The notes under the pieces were generated by a model. It made no database searches and was not told the origin of the DNA. It saw only the letters and a list, made by a program, of their open reading frames with translations. Positions 22,701 through 34,700 of a DNA stretch of 64,000 bases are shown here, piece after piece; within the stretch, counting starts at the first letter, position 1, and the number at the start of each line of letters is the position of its first letter. Source of the DNA: Monosporascus cannonballus (lineage: Eukaryota; Ascomycota; Sordariomycetes; Xylariales); assembly GCA_004154925.1 (NCBI GenBank), contig QJNS01000027.1, forward strand, positions 62,001 through 126,000, written 5' to 3'. The translations under genes and the position numbers were made by a program.

Positions 22701-25700
22701 GCGGCAGCTGAGTATCTAGTCTTGCATGCTCGGGATCAAGATTAGCTGTGGCATAGTCTCTCTGCAACGTGCACCAAGTTTGGAAGGACAATGGGGCGGC
22801 CAAAGGCATGGAGCCTTCGCTCAGATAATTCTCTAGGTCTCCTAGTATAATTCGCCAAGACACCAAATCCGTGACCAAGTGGTGTGCAGCAATGAACAGA
22901 TATTGTTCACTGCCAGCAACAGTGATCAGGTCAGCTACCATGATAGGGCCCTGTTGCAGATCAATTGCTAACTGGCTCTCCGAAAGGATCGGGTCGGTGG
23001 AGTCAATTGTTCCAATAGCATGTTGGTGGTAACGATAACTAGTAGAGACATTCGATGTGATAGTTTGCCTCCATTCTCCGTGCTGGTTTTGAAAAAATCG
23101 GGCTCGGAGCATGGAGTGTCTCTGCACAACCTCATGAAGCGCACTACCCAGCTGCTCCGCATCAATGGACCTAGTTATGCGGAGGAAGAAGCTCTGGTTG
23201 AAGTGGTGATTTCCTAGAGGCGCAGCATCAAAGTATATCTTCTGGATTGGCGTGAGTTCAAATGGTGTATTCACCTTTTCCGGGGGGTAATTGGACGCAA
23301 CTGATTTCTGCAAGACAGATGAAAGTTGTGAGATAGTTTTGTAGCGGAAGATGTCGGCCACTGTTACAGTGATGCCTGCTGCGCTACATTGCGAGACTAC
23401 CTGCATAGCTGCTATTGAATCTCCCCCTATGCGGAAGAAATTGCTATGCAAGCCCACAGATTCGTGATCTTTATTCAAGACACGTGCCCACACTTGCTGG
23501 AGTAGGAGCTCATTCGCGGTAGTGGGCATTTCGTTAGCATTGGTAGGAGTGTCGTACTGCCCAAGCCGTTGGGACGAAAGGAGAGCCGCCATTGCGCGAA
23601 GCTTCTTCCGGTCCAACTTCCCGCTTCCAGTGAGTGGAATGTACCGAAGAGGGAGATAGACCACGGGGATCATGTAGGCCGGCAGGGACTTGCTCATCTG
23701 GGCTTCCATGAGTTGAGCTTGTCTAGAAAAATCCGGACTGGGTTTTCCGAACAACGCCTCGGGTGTGTGGTCCGGCATCATGGCTTCTTCCGCCGGCGAC
23801 TCACAATCACTGCTGTACACAAAGGCGACGAGCATTGCTTGTCGGTCATCACCTTCTGGCTCGACAATTTCTGCAACAGCATCACGGATACCGGGGAAAG
23901 AGGCGCGGAGGTGTGACTCAACTTCGCCCAGTTCGATTCTGTTTCCCCTTAGTTTCACCTGTCGATCTTTCCTTCCAACAAACCGAATCTCGCCATTGTC
24001 GGTATAACGCACAAGATCGCCGCTCTTGTAAATACGACGAGCAGAATCCCCTCGGAACTCAACCAGCCACGGAGGCGGGTCAATGAAAGCGTCTGCCGTC
24101 TTCTCGGGGTCATTCAAGTAGCCCAGACCCACAATGGGTCCTTCTATTAATAGCTCACCAACAGCACCAACGGGGACAAGTTGATTCGAATCGTCAGGAT
24201 TTGCAACCCATCCGCTACCACCAATGCAACGTCCCAGCGTCCGGCCGTCACTGACCTCCTCGTTGACACGCCGTGCATACGAGACAATTGTGCATTCAGC
24301 CGGTCCGTACGCGAGGAGAAGATTAACACGGGTGCGCCATGCATTAAGCTCTTTCTCAGTGATAGCCTCCCCACCTATAACAAGTGTACGCATCGTCTTA
24401 AAGTCAGACGGATCAAGCGCTCTTGCCACGGCCGGGGTTAAGAGCACCCAATTTGCCTCAAAAACAGCCACGGATTTTGGAATGTTGTGTCTCTCGGTGT
24501 CTGATGGGATACAGATGCAAGCCCCCATGATCAAGGACGTAATATGCTCTAAGACAGCCGCATCAAACGCGTAGGAAGCGAATTGCAGGACCCGGGAGCG
24601 GTTATCCATAAGAAGAGCGTTGCCGTGAGAGACTGCGCTCGTCGCTAGTGCCCCATGCGAAATCATTACCCCTTTCGGTTTTCCGGTAGACCCAGAGGTG
24701 AAAATGAGGTAGGCGATGTCTTCGTTGTCCCTAACAGTGTCTTGCTTTGCTTGTGAGTCATGATTCTCCCAGGTGACAACCTGTTCATCAATCGTCAAAA
24801 TATGCGGACAAAGCTGGGCTGCCAGCTTGCTCTTGCGTTCCGATGTCAGCACAAGGGATGCATCAACATCTTTGCAGATCTCCTGAAGTCTTGCGATCGG
24901 GTGAGAAGAGTCCAATAGTATAAACGCGCCACCAGCCTTCAGCACTCCAAGTAGAGCGACAGGTGTCCACCGTGACCTGTCAAAGCACAGAGGCACGAGT
25001 TTGTTTGGCCCAACGCCACAACGTCTCAGTTCTGCGGCTACAAAACTGGACAGTTTGTCTATCTCTTCATATGTAAAGCTCCCGTCCCACGCATCGACAG
25101 CTATGGCCGTGGGTTGAGCTAGACACTGTTTTTCAATGAGTTTGTCGGCGCAATGATCCATAGCTAGCGCCTCGTGCTTATTATACTGGCCAACCCGGTG
25201 CCTGCTCAACACTCCAAATAGGCTGATATCCGTGACTTTTTGGTGAAGCTGTGACATGATGTTGAGCAAGGCCTGTTGAAATGCGTCGGCGATATTTTGA
25301 ACTTGTTCTTCGGAAATGAAAGTGGCGCTATACTCCCACGAGACGTCGATTTCATGTTCTAGTACTCCAATGTTCAAGACCATATCGTACTAGAGTCAAT
25401 AAGTCATTATGATATCAAAACTGAGGGGCGTCTGCCAGGTACTAAAGAACTTACCTCGGTTTTGCTGGCTCCCCTAAAATCACCAAAGAGAAGGGCACTT
25501 TGATCGTTACGCCCGTCAATTTCCGTCTGGACAGACATGATGGTGTTGAAAAGAGCCGACGCTGAAGTTTTCGTGGCTCTCACCTTATCCGTGAGGGAAA
25601 GATGCTGGTGTATCAGGCTTTCAACATAGTTGGCTTGACTTTTGTTGAGCAACCCCATAATCGTCTCATCCGGTCCCATGACTGTGTGACAGATGTGCAT

Positions 25701-28700
25701 GTTGAGAACTGGACCAACCGTATCGTCGATATCGACAATGGGGACGTCTCTTCCCGACGTCATGTATCCAAAACATACCGATTCTGAGTTGACATACAGT
25801 CGTAGCACCAGAGCCCAAGCGAGCTGGAAAATATGTGATGGCGTCAGCTCCTGTCGGGAACAAAAATCCCGCAACGCCTGGCCAAATGGCAGAGCGAAGT
25901 TCAAGAGTCCCGTGGCGTCTTTGGGCACCAGGCGTGGCGGTGATGATGGGAGCGTGCATGGTTCAACCGACATGAGATACCGCTCCCAGTAAGACTTGGC
26001 CTCATCCATAGGACGGGTGTCAATGTATTCCACGTAATCCCGATACGATTGTCGAGGTGTCACGTCCAAGTTATTCTCGTATGCTAGACTTAGGTCGCGC
26101 AAGATTAGCTGCCGAGAATAACCATCAACAATAGCGTGGTTGATCTCCAGCAGACACTCGACATAACCAGTAGGTGATGCACAGACTGCCAGACGGTGCG
26201 GCGGACTCAAAAGAGACATGTCAAATCTATGTCTTTCAAGTTCTTGCCCTGGGTTGTGACTGGTGGGCAAAATCACTGACATGCCAGCCGGCGCCGCTTT
26301 CAGCACCAGTTGGTCGTAGTGACCATTCCGGCCAGGGTTCTCGTAAAGCACGGTACGGAGAATGGGGTGTCTCTGCAAGACCTTCTGCCAAGCCTCGGCA
26401 AGTTTCTCTGGGTGCACCTGGGAGCCATTGCTTGACTTCACGGACCAGAAGAATCTGTCCATATATTGTCCCGCGACCTTGGCTTGCGAGAGCATAATGC
26501 CATCTTGAATTGGAGAACACTTGTAAGCATCTTCGATTTCCAGTGATTTGGCCGCCAGAGGTAAAATGACGTTTTGGCTGAAGGTTTCCATTTCAAGGGA
26601 GGAGTAATTTAATCGCGGAAAGTCGGACATGGTGAAAGACGGCTTCTTTCCAGTAAGGATCACAGAGGCCGACTCAAGGCAACGCTGTGTCTGTTCAATC
26701 CAGTCTCGAACGGACGATTGGTGATGTCGCATGCGTCGATTATAAATGAAATTATAGCACAGCCGGGAACCATGAACCTCGGCCAGCACATCAACCAGGG
26801 AAAATCGTGTCATTTTAGGAGCAATCTGGCAGAGTTCTCCAGTTGTTAAGGCAAACGGCTGCAGTAGGAACGTTTTATCCTCCACGAAGCCCGGGTTGTA
26901 GTTGAACAGAATCTCTAGCGGTCCAAACTCCCGGAATTGAGCAGCGCTGTCAGAGTGATAATGGCGAGACGTAAAGTGCGCCCATCCGTTGCTCTTCACA
27001 CTTCTACGGGCATCCTTCGTTTTTCGAACAATATCCAAGAGATTATCCTCGGGCTGAACGGATACCTCGGCCGGCCAGATGGTCGTGAACCAGCCGACAG
27101 TCCCCGATGGATCCACGTTGGGGTCCCACGGCTCTCTACCGTGGCCCTCACTAAAGACCGCAGGAACGGACCGATCGGAGAATACACGTGCAAAGGCCTG
27201 TAAAAGGGCCGCATGTAGAATCTCTACCGGCTGTGTTCTAAGGGCATCGTTGGCATTCCCAAGGAGAGCTTGCGTCTCTTGCTCGCCTAGCACAAACCGA
27301 TCTTCGATCACATCTTCCCAGCGATTATTGCGGAGATCAAATCCCCAATAGTCTGTGGGTACGTTTGGTGCACAGTTGGACAATATGTCGCTAGGGCGAA
27401 GATTTTTCGCTGCATATTTAGCCTGTAATCGGGACCAAGTCTGAAAGGATAGAGATGGTGGCACTGGTGTTTGTTGGCCTACAAGCAGGATTTCAATGTC
27501 CGATAAGAGTATTTGCCAAGACACAATGTCGACGATGAGATGGTGGGCTGTGAGTGAGAGGTACTGCTGATTCTCCTTGCCATCATGAATCAGATGACAA
27601 ATGAAAAGGGGCCCATGTTGGATATCCAAGCCCTCCTGGTCGGATTGAAGTAAAGCGGCCGTTTCGTCGCGGCTTTCAATCCTACTTTCGCGATAGGAGT
27701 AGCTTCCGTCGGTGTCATCCGTGATCATTTGCTTCCACCGACCTCTGGATATTTCAATAAAGCGGGCACGGAGCATAGAGTGATTGTCGACGATCCACCG
27801 GACAGCTCTTTGGATCGTCTTAGACGATACTGGTTTGGAAAGACGAAATGATAAACTCTGGTTGAAATGGCTGTAGTGTGAGCCAGCGGTGTAAAAGAAC
27901 ATTTGCTGTATAGGCGACAAATCAAACAGGGAATTCAGTCGTTCGGTTGCCAGTGTAGGTTTTAAATGCATATGTTCGGTTCTTAGACTCATCTGAGCGA
28001 TGGTTTTTCCACGGAAGAGAGCTCCAACCGATGTTCTTAATCCGGCAGCGGCACATTGAGCGACTACCCGCATGGCCTGAATCGAATCACCTCCCAGTCT
28101 CATCCAATTATCGTCCACGCCGATAGAGCTCGCCTCCTTGTTCAAGACCCGCGCCCAGATCCGTTGTAGCGTCCTCTCGATGCTTGTGGATGGTGCACGC
28201 TTGGCGACTTTAGCCTCGGCAGAGTACTCGTGGATCTGGTCGAGAGACAACAAGCTGCAGGCTTCCCGAATCTGCCGGCGATCTAATTTCCCACTCCTCG
28301 ACAGAGGGAGCCGACGCAGGGGAAGAAATGCCGCCGGGACCATATAAGATGGGATAGAGTTGGAGAGCTTGAGTCTTGCCTCGTGGATCCTTTCGCGGAA
28401 GGATCGTGTCGGCTCATGGAAGAGGCCTTTCGCATTGTCTGCGGTTTCTTCGCCTACAAGGATGCATGCGACCAGGAGGGGTGTCCTACCTTCGCCGGGC
28501 GGTACTATGACCTCGGCAACAACGTCAGCAATGACGGGAAAGGATTTTCTCACGTGATATTCAACCTCTCCAAGCTCTATGCGCTGGCCTCTGAGTTTGG
28601 TCTGTCCTTCTATCCGGCCGAAAAAGCGGATTGTACCGTCCAGATTATATTGGACAAGATCACCGCTCTTATACAGGCGCCCTTCAGTGCCCTTCGACCG

Positions 28701-31700
28701 GAAGCCCAACAGCCAGGGAGGTGTTTCGATGTATGCTGCTGCTGTCTTCTCCGGCTCGCCAAGGTATCCTCTTGTGACTACAGGTCCCTCGATGATGAGT
28801 TCCCCAACCGCGCCGATGGCAGCGAGTTTCATGTGGTTTGAGCGGTCAACGATCCACCCATGACTACCCACCATGTGTCCAATCGTGCCACATTTCCATC
28901 CTGTAGCTGGGACTTTGCCGGCACAGCAGATAGTACCTTCCGCGGGGCCATATCCGTTGATCAAGCTTACTTTATTCGCCCATAGATCCACGAGGTGCTT
29001 CGTGAGTGCTTCACCGCCGACAACGAGTGTTTTCAGGGTAGGGACATCCTGGGGCTGCAAAAGCGCCACCGTGGAAGGAGTAAGTACAGCTAAATTAATG
29101 CGCTGATCAGTGATGAAGGAGCCTAGATTGTTTATGCGGTCATGTTCCGAGACGATACATAAACAACCCCCAAACCCCAAACTAGGCGAGTCACACGTCA
29201 GTACGCATTAGAAGTGTAGAGATGGGGGATATGCGACGCAAAAAAGGTCGACCCTGCTGCCGGATGCCTTCAGGCGCGAGAAAAGGAAAATTCCAGAATT
29301 TACGTACGTATTAAAGATCTCGTAAATGCTAGCATCAAACGCATACGATGCAAAGTGTAGACAGCGCGTCTGTGAGGTAAAACCCATCACCATGCCAGCC
29401 TGAGTAATACTGGTACTCCAATTGATGTGCTCCATGACTATGCCCTTTGGTGTTCCTGTACTTCCAGAGGTGAAAAGGATAAATGCGACTTGGTTAGGGG
29501 CGACAGTGGGCAATGTTGTATCAAGTAATGGCAAACTCTGGATAAATGATGAGGAGATGGAAACCGTGCTGCCAACAAGACCATGAACCAGTTTCTGATG
29601 GGTTACGGAAACAAGCATGAGGTCTGGCGTGGCTCTCTCCATCATTTGCTCGATCCGGGGGCGTGGGTGACCGGGATCAACAACAACACAAGCACAGCCT
29701 GCGCGAAGTACAGCTAGCAATGCCACAATTGACCAACATGACTTTTCTAGGCAAACCGCTGCCTTCGGTTCACGTTGAGGGCCGAGAGTAAGAAGGTACT
29801 GGGCTAACCGTGCGGATGAATCGTCCAGTTGACGGTAAGTTAACTTGCCGTCCCAGCTAGAAACCGCCTCTGCGTCAGGGCGGCCGCGGCAATGCTCAAG
29901 GACAAGATCATGCAAGGCTTCTTGGGTTGCAGACGGAAGTCGACCATGCCATACGGCCAATTGGGCCATGTCTTCTTTGCTAATGACTTCGACTTCCCGG
30001 ATCGACTCACTCTGCTTTTCAAAGAGCTGATACAGAACGGTGTGGAATTGCTCCACTAGTCGTTGTGCTTCTCGCTTTCGGAGAATATCAGAATCATAGT
30101 TAACCGAGATGAGGAGGTTGTTGGACCCTTCTTCCATGTGACAGAGCATCACAAAAGCGTAGCTAGCAAATGCCTTGTAGTCTTGAAAATTTTCCTGTTC
30201 GGCTTTCACAAGTCCCCCAAGATCCATCCCCAATGTAATGCTGGGTGGTTGCACAACAAGCTGGCTTTGAAAGCCACATCCCTTAGCAGTATCCTCGTTG
30301 ATTCTGCGGATGTTATGGAGTCCAAACTGCAGGAAAGGGATCATCGCGACGGTCTGCTCTTGAAGTTCTAGCAATGCATCTTCCACCGTCTTCTTCGAGT
30401 CTAGAAGTACTCGTACAGGTACCGTAGCAATCGTTGGACCGGTCATCTCAGCAATTCCATTCACAGCAGCAGATCTGCCATCGGATGTAACCCCAAACAC
30501 CACGTCATCCGAGTCGGTGTAATGTGAGAGCACGACTGCCCAAGCAAGCTGTATCATGGTTGCGAGAGTGTACTCTCTCTTCGACTTGGGTAAATTCGCG
30601 ACTGAATGGGAGAAAGACTGGCTTGGGTTGGGGCTATAGTCGACATGTGGCAAGACCGGGAATTGCGCAGCATTAAGGCTACTCATTTGGGATTTCCAAA
30701 ACTCCCGACCCCCTTCGATTTGGACGGTTTCACGAATAAAACGGTTGAACGACCGAGGTAGAAGCTCTTGTCCCTGATAGGCCTTGAGAACCTGCTGCCA
30801 TATCAATTGAAGAGACCATCCATCGTATAACGAATGGTGAATGGTCAAATGGAAGTGATGACTTCCACTTCCATCGTCAGACGGTGACATGGACAAATAT
30901 ACTAGTGGAGATCCTAGGGCCATCGCTTCGTGCTCCGGATCATCTTCTTGCTCATCGATGGTTCTAAAGGATTTCCACTGAGGCGAATCTTTCAGAACGA
31001 CCTGGAATGTGCCGTAATCACCCGACTGAATGATTCTCGTGCGAAGAATCGAGTTCGTATGTAAAACTTGATTCCAGGCGTGTTGAAAACGGGGCAAGTC
31101 GGTCTCTCGAGGAATTACATATTTGAACCTAGCAATGTACATCCCAGAAATCTTCGCGGAAAGGGACATCAGGCCCTCTTGAAGAGCGGTGCAAGGATAG
31201 ATATCTTCAATCCGATCTCGATTTACCCTACATTGGTCCATCGCAGCTTTTTCAATATGGCTCCGATCCATGCCATTTTGGATGAGAGATAGTGGCTGAA
31301 TCCGATCCTCGACACCACTAGCATATCTCCCAACCTTCTTTGCAAGCGAAGATATGGTCGGATTCTTGAAGACGTCAGCAACGCTGAACATGAGTCCAAC
31401 GTCTTTGGCCATAGCAACCAAACTCATAGCGACAATGGAATCGCCGCCCAATCTCACGAAATTCTCGGATGTGCTCAGATCACCAAAAGGGATCTTCAAA
31501 GCCTGAGAAAACAGGTCCCGCAACATCCGTTCCTCCTCGGAGATGGGCGTCGCTTTTTTCGTGTCCGTTGACTCGGTATGTTTGGTATGCTCATCTGACA
31601 GCTCTGCAGCCCGGTCACGGAGTAGTTTACGATCAAGCTTCCCAGATTTAGAATACGGAAGTTGGTCAACTGGTATGAATACGCTTGGAACCATGTAACG

Positions 31701-34700
31701 TGGAAGGAGAAGCTCGAGCTGCGCCGTTGTCTCGTCGGCCAGAGTCTGGAATCGCTCATCGGACATTCTTAAAATCTGAGGCTTAAGCAGTATGAAAGCT
31801 GTTAGGGCTGTGCCTCCTGAGCCTTTCTTTCTCGTGATAACCTCGGCGACAGCCTCTCGAACTTCGGGGAAGCACCGGCGCAAGTGATACTCAACTTCTC
31901 CTAGTTCAATGCGCTGCCCGCGAAGCTTGATTTGGGTACCTAGTCGGCTCACATAGCGCAAAGACCCGTCCTTAGTATACTGGACGAGGTCTCCAGTGCG
32001 ATACAGGCGACATGTCCCACCAGGCCGGAATTTGGAGAGCCATGTGGGATACTTGTCACTCGGAATAAAGGATTCGACACTCCGCTCAGGGTTATTAAGA
32101 TAACCATGCCCAACTATCGGAGATTCGACGAGTAGCTCGCCTACAGTCCCGATTGGTGTCAAACGTTGCTCATTTTGTGCATCCACTACCCAGCACACGG
32201 CACTGGTAGGAAACCCAACGTTATTAGGATCCCTATAATCACGGACGCTACGATGGAGCGTGGTAAGGATGGCGCACTCCGCAGGGCCATAGAGGTTTAG
32301 AAGATGGGCGTGGGGAGACCAAAGCGAGATAACTTCAGGCGCAATGGGCTCGCCGCATAGCACGAGCTTCTTTAGGTCGGGAACCTTCGACGGATCTATG
32401 ATATTGGCTACTGATGGCGTCAAGCAGGCCCAGTTTGCGCCGAGATTGTTGATTTCGTCGACCAAGTTTCCACCTTGAATTTCTTCGTCCTTGGGGACGC
32501 AAATACACCCACCAGCCACGAGAGTCAGCAGGTTGTCGGCTATGCTGATATCAAACGCATAAGCCGCGAACTGGAAAACTCGTGACGTCGGTTCCAGGTA
32601 CAGGCCAACGCGGTTTGCCTGAGCGCTAGTGCACCACGAAATGTGAGAATGTATCGCGCCCTTCGGAGTTCCCGTTGAGCCCGATGTGAACACTGCATAC
32701 ATTGAGTTCTCAGGAGACACCGCCGGATCCGGCACCGATGATAGCGTTTCAGGTAGCTCCCAACGCTTCCAGTCAGTACCAACGATGACCGAGCGTGGTG
32801 CAAGTTTAGAAGCTAAGTCTGCGTTCCGCTCTGAAGATATCACAAATGGCGCTGTCGCATCGCGACATATTCCTTGTAACCGTTGAACCGGATGGGAGGG
32901 ATCAAGAAGTATAAAAGCACCACCAGCCTTCATGACGGCCAGCATTGCAATTGTAGTCCAGCAAGACTTTTCGAAGCAAAGGGGGATAAATATTTCCGGG
33001 CCAACACCCTGATCGATCAAGTAAGCGGCCATATTTGATGACAGTTTCTCCATCTTGCCGTATGTAAAGCTCCCATCCCATGCGCATATCGCAGGCGACT
33101 CCGGGCGAAGTTTTGATTGCTTTCGAATAAGATCATGCGCGCAGGCGTGGATAGGCTCAGGGAGAGTGCCGTTCCACACCGTCAACTCGGCCCAATCCTC
33201 AGGGCTGGTGACATCCAGGTCGCGAATGGTCCGAGCGCTCTGAGAAGGGCTCAGTTGCTGAAAGATGTGCCGCATCTGTTGCAGAATCCGCCTAAATTGA
33301 GTCTCATCAATAACGTTGGGGTCAAACGTTGCATCAATTTCGATAGAGCCAACCATTTGTCGGCAAATCAAAGTCACAGCATACGTGCTAAAAGCATCCA
33401 ATGCCGCCAGATCTCGGGACGCACGGAACAATGCTGGAGGGTCATCGGGCTGAGGTTGGATGACTAGAAGACTCTGAAAAGCAGAGCAAGCCAAAGCGGC
33501 CTCCGGCCCCATGCGACTGATATGTTGCAGACCAGCTTGCTCGAACGGCATCATAGCTACTGAATCCTCCTGGACTTTCCGCAGGGTGTCGGCTATAGTG
33601 TGATCTAGTTGCAGGTGAAGACGGTACGGGATTGAAGCGATCGTTGGACCGGTCATATCCTCGATTCCAAGGACCGGAGCGCCGCGCCCAGCGACAGTGA
33701 GGCCAAATATGGTATCTGGACTGTCGGTATAGAGGGAGATGAGGATACCCCATGCGAGTTTAAGCCGGTTGGGCACACTGAACTCGCTTTTCCCATAGGA
33801 ATCGACCGGAAGCGTAATGGTCGTCTTAACCGTAGGGTTGGGTGAGTAGGTTGCGGAAGGTAATGAAGGAAATGCAGCAACCTGCACGTCCGCAAAGTAG
33901 CGACCCCAAAATCCCTCGCAATTTGATCTCGTCCTTGCTATATAGTCGATGAAGCGGTTGAATGGAGGTGGCGGAAGAGAAACAGTCCCATCGTATGCCG
34001 ATTGCACCTGCTGCAGGAGTAACGGCAGCGACCAACCGTCACTGAGAGCATGGTGAATTGACAAAACAAACCTACAACTACCCTCACAGGAGCCAGATTG
34101 GCGGAGAGAAAGCCGAGCCAGCGGCCGGCCCAGTGCCCAGGTATCTGATATCATGGCCTGGCAAGATGACGGCTCAGCGTTCGTTTCCGACTCCCAAGGT
34201 AGGACATCGCGAAGAACGATTTGATACATGGAACCAGTGGTCGACTGCATGAAACGTGTTCGAAGGATTGGATTGGAGGCCATGACGGCGTTCCAAGCTC
34301 GTTGGAATTGCTGGATATCCAAATTCGGAGGGAGCTCGTATTCAAACGCAACTGTGTACGCACCAGGTCTCCTTGCAGTAAGAGACATGAGCCCTTCTTG
34401 CAGGGGCGTACACGGATACAAGTCCTCAACATCGCGTCGGTCTTGAAGCTGGCAAGTTTGCATGGCCCGACCTATGAGGGCTTCGCGATCCTCACTTTTA
34501 GGAATTAAAGAAAACGGCTGAACCGGGGTTGCCGCCTCAACAGGCGCCGGCGTTAGAGAGGCTACCATCTCAGCAAGGCTTCCACGTCGAATCGCGTCGC
34601 CAATAGCAAGTATGACTCCTTGCTGTTGAGCCGCACCAGCAAGCTTCATGAGGTGGATGGAAGTACCGCCGAGCTCGGTGAAGCTATCATCTAAGCCTAT

